The notes under the pieces were generated by a model. The model worked only from the letters and a program-made list of their open reading frames with translations, searched no databases and was not told the DNA's origin. Positions 27,716-38,193 of a stretch of 64,000 bases of DNA are shown here, in pieces. The stretch is taken from assembly GCF_019744875.1 (NCBI RefSeq), contig NZ_JAIETU010000002.1:496001-560000 (forward strand). The letters are read 5' to 3'. The position numbers and the translations under genes were made by a program. The DNA comes from Hyphomicrobium sp. (GTDB lineage Bacteria > Pseudomonadota > Alphaproteobacteria > Rhizobiales > Hyphomicrobiaceae). Position 1 is the first letter of the stretch. Each line of letters starts with the position of its first letter.

Positions 27716-28155
27716 TTTCAGGCGCTCGTTGTGATTTTTGCCGGCGCTTCGATGTCAGAAGCGCTTCAGTCCTCGAAATCGAGATGATCGCGCTGGCGCG
27801 ACCGGCGGCGCGATCTGCAGCGCGAGGTTTCCTCGACTGTCCGCTCGTAACGCACGCCCGGAAACAGAACGATTTCCGCCGACCCTTGCGGAGATCTACT
27901 CGATGGCCGTGCTTGCAGCCCGACCCGTTTGAATTCCACGACACTTGCCATCTCTGCGGCTCCCTCAAGCCTGGCTTCCGTTCGCGGTTCACGCCCGGCG
28001 AACGACGGGAACATGCACGCCTTGCAGTGCCATCAATTCGCTGCTGCTTTGGTTAACGAAAGGTTAACTGTCCGCTGTCTGCAGACCGAGGCGCGGATGT
28101 GCGTGTCCGGAACAACACGCTCGATGCCGGTGGAACGCGCCGCGCAGGCGGCGGA

Positions 28156-28503
28156 TCAGTCTTCCGAGAGCCAGCCTTCGAGGCCGTGCTGGCCGTCGCG
28201 GCTTTCGACTTCGACGAGCCAGAGATCCGGGTCGGTGCGGTGCTCGCGCTCGAGATAGTTGTCCACTTCGCTATCGGGTCGAAGCTCGCCCTTGAAGTGC
28301 ATCACCCAGCGCCGGTCGGTCTCGGTGCCGGAGAGGCCGCTTGGGGCGGGGCCGAACAGAGCGGACGTTCCATCGAGACGATTGATGCGGATGTAGATTG
28401 CGCCCGCGTCGTCGTCGCCATGGCGGATGACGTAGGACGGGTGTCCCCCGGCCGACATCCGGCGCACGTAAGCCTTGACCCAGATTTCGGATTTGAGCCG
28501 CAT
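28156..28503 (-). CDS. DUF1491 family protein
   Basis: 'MRLKSEIWVKAYVRRMSAGGHPSYVIRHGDDDAGAIYIRINRLDGTSALFGPAP'. Confidence 0.85.
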   Translation of the reverse strand: MRLKSEIWVKAYVRRMSAGGHPSYVIRHGDDDAGAIYIRINRLDGTSALFGPAPSGLSGTETDRRWVMHFKGELRPDSEVDNYLEREHRTDPDLWLVEVESRDGQHGLEGWLSED

Positions 28504-28596
28504 TCTGCCTTCTTGTTGGATGGCTTCGCGCACAGCGCGAGACGCGTTAGCGGGTGGCGGCGCTGCACACGCGATGCTGCCCCGTGCGCATCTTCC

Positions 28597-28660
28597 GTGC
28601 TGCGCTGTGCGCGTTGTTAGTGCTGCGCTGTGCGCGTTGTTAGTGCTGCGCTGTGCGCAG
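28597..28660. repeat. 23-bp tandem repeat (about 2.8 copies) spanning the 3' end of the peptidoglycan-binding gene
   Basis: 'gtgctgcgctgtgcgcgttgtta' at 28597, 28620 and partial at 28643. Confidence 0.9.
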
Positions 28661-29326
28661 GGCATCCCCGGCCACGCTCGCCAGTTTGGCCAGCAGCTCG
28701 CCCGAGATCCGCCCCGTTTCCTTCAGTTTCCGGTCCAGCTCGAACTTCCGGATCGCACGTCTCGTCGCGTCGTTCAAGCGTCCATCGGGAACGGTCGTCA
28801 GGTAGCCGAGCTGGCGGAAGGCGCTCTGAACGGCGCGGATCACCTGTTCGGCCTCAGGGCTGGGCGCCTGCCGGTCGCCGCCGCCAGACGATCCTGCATC
28901 GGCCGAGCCGAGCACGAGATGCTGCAACAGAGCCGGGCGCGGCTCGCCCGTCAGCGGCAATCCCGCATCCGCCTCGTAGGCCATGATGGCGCCGCGGGTC
29001 ACGAGGCCGGCCACGCCGTCCACGGCGCCGGCTTCGTAGCCCTTTTCCTTTAGCTCGCGCTGGATGGCGCGCGTCAGATCGGTTTTGTCGGCGGTCTCGG
29101 GCAGTGGCTTCACCGCTCCGGTTTCAATCGGCGGCACAATGGCTGAGCGCGTAACAGCCTGATCGGCCGTCGCGACGCTGGATCCGGACTGGGGAGACGT
29201 GCGTGCGCGAGCCTGCTCGGTCGCCGCCATGCGGCCCGGCGGCTGCAGCACGAACAGGTTCGTGAGCATCGCCCCCGTCAGGACTGCGAAAAGCAGGAAC
29301 GAGAACCTCGCTGTCAGCGGCGTCAT
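28640..29326 (-). CDS. Peptidoglycan-binding domain protein (membrane anchored)
   Basis: Two PG_binding_1-like repeats 'LTRAIQRELKEKGYEAGAVDGVAGLVTRGAIMAYEADAGLP' and 'VIRAVQSAFRQLGYLTTVPDGRLNDATRRAIRKFE'. Confidence 0.85.
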   Translation of the reverse strand: MTPLTARFSFLLFAVLTGAMLTNLFVLQPPGRMAATEQARARTSPQSGSSVATADQAVTRSAIVPPIETGAVKPLPETADKTDLTRAIQRELKEKGYEAGAVDGVAGLVTRGAIMAYEADAGLPLTGEPRPALLQHLVLGSADAGSSGGGDRQAPSPEAEQVIRAVQSAFRQLGYLTTVPDGRLNDATRRAIRKFELDRKLKETGRISGELLAKLASVAGDALRTAQH

Positions 29327-29590
29327 CTCTTGGTCGGCCTGCTCTTGCTCGCACCCCCGGGAGGGGAGAGTATCGTGGAGCGGCTGTTAACATCGCGTTA
29401 ACCCCGCCTGTCCCACCCTCCAATCCGAGCCCCGCGAACGCATAAAATTTTACGCGCTTTTTCGGCTAACTCGCTTCAATGACGTCTTAAATTGTCACGC
29501 TGCGAGCCGGCCTTCCTCAAACCTTCTCCCGTAGCTTCGGTCCATCGAGGCCTTCCAAGGCCAATTCGTATCGACCGGAGTTGCACCATC

Positions 29591-29941
29591 ATGTCCTTGT
29601 TCAGGATCGCCGTCGTTCTGTCGCTTGGCGTCGCCGTGATGCCATCCGATCAGCAGCAGCAGGACGCCCTTTACGAGCGTGCGGCCACCGCCGCGCATTG
29701 GACCATCACCTACTGCGATCGCAACGCCCAACAGTGCGAAGCGGCGGGCGGTTTGTGGGACGCGTTCATGCGTAAGGCGCAGTTCGCGGGCAAGCTCGCC
29801 TATGACGTCGCGCTGCGTTCGACGATGGAGGACGGCCTGGAGCCGCGCACGCAGACGATCTCGGACAAGGCGCGCGGAACGCTGCAGCCGACCGACCTCG
29901 CCCCGGGCTGGCGCGGCCTCGAGCGCGAAAACGGCGCCTGA
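29591..29941 (+). CDS. DUF5330-like secreted small protein
   Basis: 'MSLFRIAVVLSLGVAVMPSDQQQQ...TYCDRNAQQCEAAGGLWDAFMRKAQFAGKLAYD'. Confidence 0.65.
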   Translation: MSLFRIAVVLSLGVAVMPSDQQQQDALYERAATAAHWTITYCDRNAQQCEAAGGLWDAFMRKAQFAGKLAYDVALRSTMEDGLEPRTQTISDKARGTLQPTDLAPGWRGLERENGA

Positions 29942-30111
29942 TCGCCGGCACTCGCGTTTCCGGATCATCCCGGTCATCTCCGACCTACCTCGGCGGCGAA
30001 ACGCGCGGTTTCGCCGCCGTCCGCGTTGCATCACCAGCGCGACAATCCCGCCGTAGCCTCCTATATGTCCGACGAGGGGCCAATCCGGGCTCCCCGGCGC
30101 GAGGACACTTT

Positions 30112-30537
30112 ATGACGATTGCTCGTCTCCAGTCCGATTTCGAGCTCCTGGACGACTGGGAAGATCGGTATCGCTACATCATCGAGCTCGGGCGAACGCT
30201 GAAGCCGCTGCCGGACGCACTCCGGACCGAGGCGACGAAAGTGCGCGGCTGCACCAGCCAGGTGTGGCTCGCGAGCGAGACCCGCGCGGGCTCGGGCGAT
30301 AATGGCCCGGTGCTGCATTTCCAGGGCGACAGCGATGCGCACATCGTGCGCGGGCTCGTCGCCATCATCTTCGCGCTCTACGACGGCAAGTCAGCCAAGG
30401 AGATCCTGGCAATCGAGCCGGAGACCGTGTTCTTGTCGCTCGGCCTCAAAGACCATCTCTCGCCGCAGCGCTCGAACGGGCTCGCATCGATGGTCGAGCG
30501 GATCCGCGCCGACGCGCGCGCCGCGCTCGACGCCTAG
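30112..30537 (+). CDS. sufE: SufE family Fe-S metabolism protein
   Basis: 'FELLDDWEDRYRYIIELGRTLKPLPDALRTEATKVRGCTSQVWL'. Confidence 0.94.
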   Translation: MTIARLQSDFELLDDWEDRYRYIIELGRTLKPLPDALRTEATKVRGCTSQVWLASETRAGSGDNGPVLHFQGDSDAHIVRGLVAIIFALYDGKSAKEILAIEPETVFLSLGLKDHLSPQRSNGLASMVERIRADARAALDA

Positions 30538-30570
30538 TCTCGTCTACGCCGCTGCTCGCGGCACAAGCGT

Positions 30571-31182
30571 TCACGCGCCTTCGGTTTCGGTTTCGTCCCC
30601 TGCGTCGATGCCGGGGCGGTAGCCGTCCGCGCCCCAATGACGGACACGCGCGACGCGTGGGCACGCGTCAGGTGTGCGCGTGAAGCCGTAGTGGCGCGCG
30701 AGAGCCGAGAGCGCCACGCCCAGCACGATCTTGCCCGAGCGCTGCGGCCAGCCGGCCTTCCGCTCCGCATCTTCAAGCCCCTTCAGGAAGCAGCAGACGT
30801 CGAGCAGAATGCCCGACAGCTCGGGACCGACGGCTTCCAGCGCGTGGCGGACACGATCGGATGCCGCAATGGCGCGATCCGTCATGTCGACGCCCGCCCC
30901 CGGTGCGCCGCGCTTGCCTCCCCCCGCGCCACCGGCCGCGCTCCAGCTCTGCGTGATGCTCGGAGACATCTGCGCGAACGAGAAGTCGCGCCTGAGCCGT
31001 TCTCCGGCGCTGAACTGGGCTTCGGTGATCAGCGGATTGCCGGCGGCGTCGCGCCTGCTGAACAGCCAGGCGATGGGGCTCTCTGCGTGGTTGCGCGTCG
31101 GCTGGCTGGGCGCGGGGCGGGCCTGGCGCGGCTTTCGCGCGCGCGCGGACGCGCGGCCTCGCGACGAGGACGTTTGTGTCAT
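30571..31182 (-). CDS. DUF6456-like protein
   Basis: 'SPIAWLFSRRDAAGNPLITEAQFSAGERLRRDFSFAQMSPSITQSW'. Confidence 0.7.
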   Translation of the reverse strand: MTQTSSSRGRASARARKPRQARPAPSQPTRNHAESPIAWLFSRRDAAGNPLITEAQFSAGERLRRDFSFAQMSPSITQSWSAAGGAGGGKRGAPGAGVDMTDRAIAASDRVRHALEAVGPELSGILLDVCCFLKGLEDAERKAGWPQRSGKIVLGVALSALARHYGFTRTPDACPRVARVRHWGADGYRPGIDAGDETETEGA

Positions 31183-31215
31183 GTCGGAAATCTCCGGGGT
31201 TCGGTCTGGCCGGGG

Positions 31216-31716
31216 TTAGCCTGCGCTCGTCGCGTGGAGTCCGTTCCAGAGCACGAGCGACGGGACGATCCATTCCATCAGTTCGAGGGCGCGGTCGAAC
31301 ACGGCGTCGTCGCGGCGATCCTCGATAACGGCGCAGGCGTGCGCGACGGTGGTCCGGTCGCGCGCAAAGATGTGGCCGACGTCGGTCAGGCTCAAGCCAC
31401 ACGAGACGTGCGCGAGATACATGGCGACCTGACGCGCGAGCGCGATCGGGGCTTTGCCGCGCGTCGGGCGGCCGAGATCTGTGCGCGAAACGGCAAACAC
31501 TTCGGCGACGGCGGCTTCGATCACGGTTCGCATCCGCAGCGCCTCGCGATCCGGCAGAGCAAAGGAGCGCCGCGCCGTCTGCTCGTGCCGGTCCATGCTC
31601 CGGTCCAAATCGGACGCGCGCGAGAGATCGAACATCAGGGCGACTTGGCCTCCTGCCCCCATTGCACTGCCCGGGCCTGCAAGCCGGGCTCGATCAAGTT
31701 CCCTGGTGGTGGTCAT
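31216..31716 (-). CDS. DnaA C-terminal (domain IV)-like helix-turn-helix protein
   Basis: 'LARQVAMYLAHVSCGLSLTDVGHIFARDRTTVAHACAVIEDRRDD'. Confidence 0.8.
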   Translation of the reverse strand: MTTTRELDRARLAGPGSAMGAGGQVALMFDLSRASDLDRSMDRHEQTARRSFALPDREALRMRTVIEAAVAEVFAVSRTDLGRPTRGKAPIALARQVAMYLAHVSCGLSLTDVGHIFARDRTTVAHACAVIEDRRDDAVFDRALELMEWIVPSLVLWNGLHATSAG

Positions 31717-31873
31717 GCGCCTGCCCTCGATCGTGCCAACGTCACCGTGTCCTTGCGGAAGATAAGCCGGGATGCGGTGAAGCTCGTCTCGAAACTACTG
31801 GAGCGGTGAACGGCGAGGATAAGTCGGCCGGGTCCGACTGGCGGGGACGCGGCGGATGGGCGGCGCATCGCAT

Positions 31874-31914
31874 CCATCAACCAATCCCCGCGGCCATCAA
31901 CCAATCCCCGCGGC
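31874..31914. repeat. 20-bp tandem direct repeat
   Basis: 'catcaaccaatccccgcggc' twice in tandem. Confidence 0.8.
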
Positions 31915-31961
31915 GCGGTGCGGCCCGACACTCGCCCCCTCACAACGAGGGTCGCTCGTCC

Positions 31962-32324
31962 ATGAACACTCCCGATCGCAGGGCCGGCCGTGCCGCGCGC
32001 CGCACACCTCCGGGCGCGCCGCCGCCGCCCCTTTCCGCAGACGAACGGCGGCTCGCGCTTGTGCGCCTCGTGCCGATGTGGCCCGCCGAGATCGACGATC
32101 TCTCGGTGCCGGGGCGCCGGCGTCTCGTCGGCATCCTGGAACGCGCGCTCCTTGCCGAGCGGCGGCGCGGGCGGGCGGGACATTGGACCTACGATCTTGC
32201 GCGGCACGGCGCATTGCTCGCCGCATGGCGGCGGGAGCGCGCAGCCCTCGACGCGCTGATACGAACCCACAAAGATGCCGGACACGAAAAAGGGCGCCGG
32301 CCACGCGGCCAGCACCCTCGGTAG
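31962..32324 (+). CDS. Hypothetical protein
   Basis: 120 aa 'LSADERRLALVRLVPMWPAEIDDLSVPGRRRLVGILERALLAERRRGRAGHWTYDLARHGALLAAWRRERAALDAL'. Confidence 0.6.
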   Translation: MNTPDRRAGRAARRTPPGAPPPPLSADERRLALVRLVPMWPAEIDDLSVPGRRRLVGILERALLAERRRGRAGHWTYDLARHGALLAAWRRERAALDALIRTHKDAGHEKGRRPRGQHPR

Positions 32325-32378
32325 TTTCGCGGCCCTCCTTCGCGGAGGGCGGCGCATTCGATCTCGTTTTCGTGCCGC

Positions 32379-32789
32379 TTACTTTTCCCGGCGCGTGCCG
32401 AGGCCCATCTTCTTGGCCAGGTCGGAGCGTGCGCGCGCATAGTTCGGCGCGACCATCGGGTAGTCGTGCGCGAGGCCCCACTTCTCGCGGTACTCTTCCG
32501 GCGAGAGATTGTAGTGGGTGCGCAGATGGCGCTTCAGCGACTTGAATTTCTTGCCGTCTTCCAGACAGACGATGTGATCCGGCATTACGGATTTCTTGAC
32601 GGGAACTTTCGGCTTAAGCTCCTCGCGCTCCGGCAGCGGCGCCGATCCGGTGGCGCGGCTCAACGCGGCGTGCGTGTCGTTGATCAACTGCGGGAGGTTT
32701 TCGGCGCCAATCGTATTATTGCTCACGAACGCAGACACGATCCTCGCTGTGAGTTCGACCAGTTCCGGCTGGGAACCGTCATCCATCAT
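32379..32789 (-). CDS. mucR: MucR/Ros family zinc-finger transcriptional regulator
   Basis: '[63 protein letters not shown]'. Confidence 0.94.
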   Translation of the reverse strand: MMDDGSQPELVELTARIVSAFVSNNTIGAENLPQLINDTHAALSRATGSAPLPEREELKPKVPVKKSVMPDHIVCLEDGKKFKSLKRHLRTHYNLSPEEYREKWGLAHDYPMVAPNYARARSDLAKKMGLGTRREK

Positions 32790-33367
32790 TACAACCCTTT
32801 CAGACACTTCTGAAGCGCTCCCCAAACAGTGGTTACCCGTTGAGCAAGTCAAACTCAAGGCTAGCCGATTTTCTATTTCAGCCCGACAAGCTGAGATCAA
32901 TATCGACCAGCCCAAGACACAAAGGGGCGATCCGGTTGCCGACGACTAGACCGTCGAGGTCTTTGGACAGCATTACCCCCTAGATGTCAACGGCGGTCCA
33001 TCAGTTCTTATTCTATGCCTAATTGCAACGCGCGGGCCTGTAGACCAACCAAGGCGTGTCTGAACTGATCTTGTTGATCACGCCTTAGGCAGAACTAAGT
33101 TTAATTCTTAGTTCGATTGCCTCGTCCGAGTAGTGGGGTGCGTCAGTTCACCCGGGGATGAGCCAATTTCGACTTTAGTTGCTGATGCGACGCACGCCGC
33201 TACCTTGCCCGATTGCCCGGGCAAACACGCGGAGTGCGGGTGACGCTGAAATGACCGGCGCGGGTCCCTGGCAACCGGCTGTAAGCTGCGGCAGCATTTG
33301 ACAAAGTTGATCGCAATTGCGGAAACATGGCGCCCGCTGCCGCCTCTCGCACCCGGAAGGATCCGCC

Positions 33368-35509
33368 ATGGACGACACCCCCTCGCGCGCGCCGCTCACG
33401 CAACCTTCTTTCGCGCCGCCTGTCGCGTCCCGCCGTCCGGTCGTCACCACGCATCACCACGTCAAGCTGGTCGATAACTACGGGTGGCTGAGAGCGGAGA
33501 ACTGGCAGGACGTGATGCGCGATCCGGCGCTGCTCGATCCTGAGATCCGGGCCTACCTCGAAGCCGAAAACGCCTACACCGAAGCCGTGCTCGCGCCGAC
33601 CAAGCCGCTGCAGGAGGCGCTGTTCTCCGAGATGAAGGCGCGGCTCAAGCCGGACGACAGCGGCGTGCCCTCGCCGGATGGCGCCTTCGACTACTTCTCC
33701 GATTTCGTCGCCGGCGGGCAGTACCCGCGGCTCTGCCGCCAGCCGCGCGGCGGCGGCGAGATCCAGGTGCTGCTCGACGGCAACGTGGAAGCCGCCGGCA
33801 AGCCCTACTGGGATCTCGGCGCCAAGGCGCACAGCCCCGACCACAAGCTGCTGGCCTACTCCGTCGATGAGAAAGGATCGGAACTCTACACGATCCGAAT
33901 CCGCGATCTCGCGACCGGCCAGGATCTTCCCGACGTGCTCGCGGACACACGCGGCGAGATCGTCTGGGCCAACGACAGCCAGACGATTTTCTTCATCCGC
34001 CTCGACGACAACCACCGCCCCCTGTTCGTCCATCGCCACCGCCTCGGCACGCCGGAAACCGACGACGCACTTGTTTATGCCGAAGAGGACACGGGGTTCT
34101 ACGTCTCGCTCAACAAGACGCTGTCGTCGAAGTTCATCCTGATCGACGTGCACGATCACCAGACGAGCGAAGTGCGCCTGATCGATGCCGATGCGCCGAC
34201 GGGCGACGCCCTGCTCGTGACGCCGCGCGTGACGGGCCATGAATACCAGGTGAGCCATCACGGCGACCGGCTGATCCTGACCACGAACTCGGGCGGCGCG
34301 GAAGACTTCCGCATCTGCTCGACACCCATCACGGCGCGCGGCCTAGACAATTGGACGGAACTCGTAGCGCACAAACCCGGCCGCCTGATCATCGACACCG
34401 TCGTGTTCGCCAATCACCTCGTGCGCCTCGAACGCGAGGACAGCCTGCCGCGCATCATCGTGCGCGTGCTCTCCGACGGGGCGGAGCATGCGATTGCGTT
34501 CGACGAGGACGCGTACGCTCTCGGCATGTCGGACGGCTACGAGTTCGACACGACGACGTTGCGCTTCACCTATTCGTCCATGACGACGCCGGCCGAGACG
34601 TTCGACTACGATCTCGTGACGCGCGACCGCGTGCTGCGCAAACGCCAGGAGATCCCCTCCGGACACAATCCCGGCGACTACGTCACGCGCCGCGTGCTCG
34701 CGCCCGCCTCCGACGGCGAGACCGTGCCCGTTTCCCTGCTCTATCGCCGTGACACGCCGCTCGACGGATCGGCGCCGCTGTTCCTCTACGGCTACGGATC
34801 CTACGGCATCTCCATCCCCGCCTCATTCTCGTCGGCGCGGCTGTCGCTGGTCGATCGCGGATTCATTTTCGCCATCGCCCACATCCGCGGTGGCAAGGAC
34901 AAAGGCTATCGCTGGTACAAGGACGGCAAGCACGAGAAGAAGCTCAATACGTTCACCGACTTCATCGCGGCGGGCGAGCACCTCGTGCGGCAGGGCTTGA
35001 CGCAGCGCGGGCGCATCGTCGCCAACGGCGGCTCGGCGGGCGGCATGCTGATGGGCGTGGTCGCGAACCTCGCGCCGGAACTCTTCCTCGGCATCATCGC
35101 GGACGTGCCGTTCGTGGACGTCCTAAACACCATGCTCGACAAGGATCTCCCCCTCACGCCGCCCGAGTGGCCGGAGTGGGGCAACCCGATCGAGAGCGAG
35201 CGCGACTTCGCGATCATTCGCTCCTACAGCCCCTACGACAACGTCGAAGCGAAGCGTTATCCGCACATCTTCGCCTATGGCGGGCTGACCGATCCGCGCG
35301 TGACCTACTGGGAGCCCGCGAAGTGGATCGCCAAGATGCGCGCGCTCAACACCAGCGACAACCTCGTGCTGCTGAAGACCAACATGGAAGCGGGCCACGG
35401 GGGTGCGTCCGGCCGGTTCGAGCGCCTGCGCGAGGTGGCGCTGGATTATGCGTTCGCGCTCGAGGTTGCGGGATTGGCGAACGCGGCCGTGCCATCACCG
35501 AAAGCTTGA
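33368..35509 (+). CDS. Prolyl oligopeptidase family serine peptidase (oligopeptidase B-like)
   Basis: 'LYGYGSYGISIPASFSSARLSLVDRGFIFAIAHIRGGKDKGYRWYKDGK' and 'IVANGGSAGGMLMGVVANLAPELF'. Confidence 0.93.
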   Translation: MDDTPSRAPLTQPSFAPPVASRRPVVTTHHHVKLVDNYGWLRAENWQDVMRDPALLDPEIRAYLEAENAYTEAVLAPTKPLQEALFSEMKARLKPDDSGVPSPDGAFDYFSDFVAGGQYPRLCRQPRGGGEIQVLLDGNVEAAGKPYWDLGAKAHSPDHKLLAYSVDEKGSELYTIRIRDLATGQDLPDVLADTRGEIVWANDSQTIFFIRLDDNHRPLFVHRHRLGTPETDDALVYAEEDTGFYVSLNKTLSSKFILIDVHDHQTSEVRLIDADAPTGDALLVTPRVTGHEYQVSHHGDRLILTTNSGGAEDFRICSTPITARGLDNWTELVAHKPGRLIIDTVVFANHLVRLEREDSLPRIIVRVLSDGAEHAIAFDEDAYALGMSDGYEFDTTTLRFTYSSMTTPAETFDYDLVTRDRVLRKRQEIPSGHNPGDYVTRRVLAPASDGETVPVSLLYRRDTPLDGSAPLFLYGYGSYGISIPASFSSARLSLVDRGFIFAIAHIRGGKDKGYRWYKDGKHEKKLNTFTDFIAAGEHLVRQGLTQRGRIVANGGSAGGMLMGVVANLAPELFLGIIADVPFVDVLNTMLDKDLPLTPPEWPEWGNPIESERDFAIIRSYSPYDNVEAKRYPHIFAYGGLTDPRVTYWEPAKWIAKMRALNTSDNLVLLKTNMEAGHGGASGRFERLREVALDYAFALEVAGLANAAVPSPKA

Positions 35510-35562
35510 GGGGCCACTCCCTTCAGTGACACACTCACGGCTTGTCGCGTACAGGAGAGAAG

Positions 35563-36846
35563 ATGTTCGGAAGTAAATCGCTGACGGAAGCCGCGGTCCA
35601 GAAACGGGAGACCGACATCGAGCTGCTGCTCGCCGAGGTCAACGCGTCCAGCGCGTCGGCGCGCAGCGCCTGGATCCTGCTGATCGCGCTTGAAGCCTAC
35701 TTCCTCATCGCGCTGGCGGGCATCAGCCATCGCGACCTTCTGCTCAACACGCCGGTCGCCCAGCCCATCCTGCAGGTCTCGATCCCGCTGCGCTCGTTCA
35801 TTCTGTTCGGACCGGTGGTGCTGCTGGCCATGCAGGCCGGCGTGCTGCAGCAGCACATCATCCTGGCGCGCAAGCTCAAGGCGCTCGACGCCTTGTTCGC
35901 CGCCAACGAGTTTCCGGCGCTGTCGCATCCGGGCCGGCTGCGCGTGAACAGCTACTACTTTTCGCAGATCGAAGCCGGGCCCGAGACGAACCTCGTGCTA
36001 CGCGGCTGCTTCCGCGCCATGGACTGGCTGTTCCTGCGGCTGGTGCCGGTGGGCCTGCTGCTCGCCTTCCAGATCACCTACCTGCCCTCGCACGACCTCG
36101 AAATCACCGGCTGGCACCGCTTCTACGTGCTGGTCAGCTTGCTTATGGTAGCGGGCGCATCCTCGTTCCTGGCCGGGCTCGACAAAGTCTATCCGGGCAG
36201 CGAGACGCTGACGCGGGACTCGGTGTTGCGCAAGTTCGCGGCGGGCTTTGCGGCCACGGCGGTGATGGTGTTCTCGGTCGCGATCGCGACCATTCCCGGC
36301 GAATGGATCGACCGCCTGCTCGGCTCCGTCGAGGCGGTCGCCGCGCCCGTGCCCTACCAGGGGCTCGGCAACGTCACCCACACGCCGCCGCCGGGCGCGC
36401 GCGGCCGGACGGCCTTCGCGCCGACCGCATTTCTCTTCGAGGGCGAGGTCGACGACTGGACGCGGCGGCGGACCAGCCTCTTTTCGCGCAACCTGATCGT
36501 GATGGACGAGGATCTCGTGCGTGACCAGGAGACGTCCAGCGGCGAGACGAGCCTCTCGCTGCGCGGGCGCGACCTCAACTTCGCGAATTTCGACCGCTCC
36601 GACATGCACCGGGCGGATCTCACGGACTCGTCGCTCAAGGGGGCGAGCTTCGTCGACGCCAACCTCGAGAACGCCAAGCTTGTGCGCGTGCGCATGCAGG
36701 GCGCGGACCTTTCGTTCGCGCGCCTGGCCGGCGTCTTTACGCAGGGCGTGTTGCTGGATGGCGCGCGACTTTGCGCGGGCGATACGCCGTTGCCGATCGA
36801 AACCAGCACGGGCATCGAGCGGATCCCGTGCGGCCGGGACCGCTGA
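35563..36846 (+). CDS. Membrane protein with C-terminal pentapeptide repeats
   Basis: Hydrophobic N-terminal segments; 'LRGRDLNFANFDRSDMHRADLTDSSLKGASFVDANLENAKLVRVRMQGADLSFARL'. Confidence 0.85.
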   Translation: MFGSKSLTEAAVQKRETDIELLLAEVNASSASARSAWILLIALEAYFLIALAGISHRDLLLNTPVAQPILQVSIPLRSFILFGPVVLLAMQAGVLQQHIILARKLKALDALFAANEFPALSHPGRLRVNSYYFSQIEAGPETNLVLRGCFRAMDWLFLRLVPVGLLLAFQITYLPSHDLEITGWHRFYVLVSLLMVAGASSFLAGLDKVYPGSETLTRDSVLRKFAAGFAATAVMVFSVAIATIPGEWIDRLLGSVEAVAAPVPYQGLGNVTHTPPPGARGRTAFAPTAFLFEGEVDDWTRRRTSLFSRNLIVMDEDLVRDQETSSGETSLSLRGRDLNFANFDRSDMHRADLTDSSLKGASFVDANLENAKLVRVRMQGADLSFARLAGVFTQGVLLDGARLCAGDTPLPIETSTGIERIPCGRDR

Positions 36847-36856
36847 TCGCGCCCCT

Positions 36857-37561
36857 TTACTGGCTCGCGAGAAGCTTCTCGACGTAGACCGGCACCACGC
36901 GCGTGGCGGGGCCGTGGATCGCTTCGGCGAACATTCGCCGGCCCTCGGACGGCTCAAGGTTGAGCTCGACGGTGTGGGCGCCGTGGCTGCGCGCCTCGGC
37001 GACCAGCCCCGCGGCGGGATAGACGTTGCCGCTGGTGCCGATCGAGAGAAAGAGATCGGCCGCGCCCACCAGCTCGCGAATGCGATCCATGTGATGGGGC
37101 ATCTCGCCGAACCAGACGACGTCCGGGCGCATGCCGCGGGGCTCGCCGCAGGCCCCGCAGATAGTCGCGAGCGCGAGGTCCTGATCCCAAGGGCTGCGCG
37201 CGCCGCACCCCGCGCACAGCGCGCTGAAGATCTCGCCGTGCATGTGAATGAGATTGCGGCTGCCGGCCTGCTCATGCAGCGCATCGACATTCTGCGTCAC
37301 GATCCACACCTCGCCTTCGTGCTCGCGCTCGAGGCGGGCCAGCGCCGCGTGCGCGGCGTTGGGGCGGACGGTGGCGTGCGCGCGGCGGCGCATGTTGTAG
37401 AACTCATGCACGAGATCGGGATTGCGGGCGAAGCCTTCCGGGGTCGCGACCTCGCGGTAGTCGTACTTTGCCCAGATGCCCGTCTTGTCGCGAAAGGTCG
37501 GCACGCCGCTTTCGGCCGATAACCCGGCGCCCGTCAGGACGACGATGCGTTGTGCGCTCAT
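36857..37561 (-). CDS. cobB: Sir2-family NAD-dependent protein deacylase
   Basis: 'IVVLTGAGLSAESGVPTFRDKTGIWAKYD', 'VTQNVDALHEQAGSRNLIHMHGEIF', Cys pairs. Confidence 0.95.
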   Translation of the reverse strand: MSAQRIVVLTGAGLSAESGVPTFRDKTGIWAKYDYREVATPEGFARNPDLVHEFYNMRRRAHATVRPNAAHAALARLEREHEGEVWIVTQNVDALHEQAGSRNLIHMHGEIFSALCAGCGARSPWDQDLALATICGACGEPRGMRPDVVWFGEMPHHMDRIRELVGAADLFLSIGTSGNVYPAAGLVAEARSHGAHTVELNLEPSEGRRMFAEAIHGPATRVVPVYVEKLLASQ

Positions 37562-37674
37562 GTCGGTCCGTCCCGGCCCCGCGCGCCCCCCAAAAGCGAA
37601 CGGCCGCCTACGTGGCGGCCGCTCCTCTCCCGAGCCACTTTATGAATGGCGGATGCGCCATCCGGGCCATTCGG

Positions 37675-38193
37675 TTACTTCACCGTCACCTTGAACGAGA
37701 TGTCGGCCTTCTTATTCTCAGAGCCGCCGCGCGTGATCGTGGCGCCGCATTTGTAGTTCTGTGCGAAGCCTTCGATGATGCAGCTGCGCGTGTCGACGGT
37801 GAAATCGAGATCGCGCTTGTTGGGCAGGCGGTTGATGTCGATCGGATCGTCCACCGAAAGGTCCTTGTCGATCAGCTCGAACTTGACCTTGTGCACGCCG
37901 GCCGGAACCGTGGCAGTCAGGATCCAGTCCTTCGGATGGACCTCTTCCTTGTCGCTGATCACGCTCGTCGACTGGGCCTTGCCGTCGACAGTGATGCGCG
38001 CGAAGAAATCGCCGCGCGACAGCTCGTCGGCACGGTCGAGTGCCTTGAAGCGCGTCACGGTGACGGTGATGTCATGCGTCTTCTGTGCGGCGGCCTGGCT
38101 GGGTGCCCACGTCAACGCTGCACCGATCACGGCGAAACCCGTAGCGGCCATCGACACGCTCCGGAAAGCTGCCTTCAAACGTACTCCAAACAT
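37675..38193 (-). CDS. Secreted hypothetical protein
   Basis: Signal peptide-like N-terminus 'SMAATGFAVIGAALTWAPSQAAAQ'. Confidence 0.6.
   Translation of the reverse strand: MFGVRLKAAFRSVSMAATGFAVIGAALTWAPSQAAAQKTHDITVTVTRFKALDRADELSRGDFFARITVDGKAQSTSVISDKEEVHPKDWILTATVPAGVHKVKFELIDKDLSVDDPIDINRLPNKRDLDFTVDTRSCIIEGFAQNYKCGATITRGGSENKKADISFKVTVK

Noticed and set aside
28597-28660. CRISPR-like short repeats
   Set aside because: Pure 23-bp tandem duplication without spacers; no cas genes in the window
31861-31920. 20-bp tandem repeat as regulatory iteron
   Set aside because: Only two copies; more likely a simple duplication
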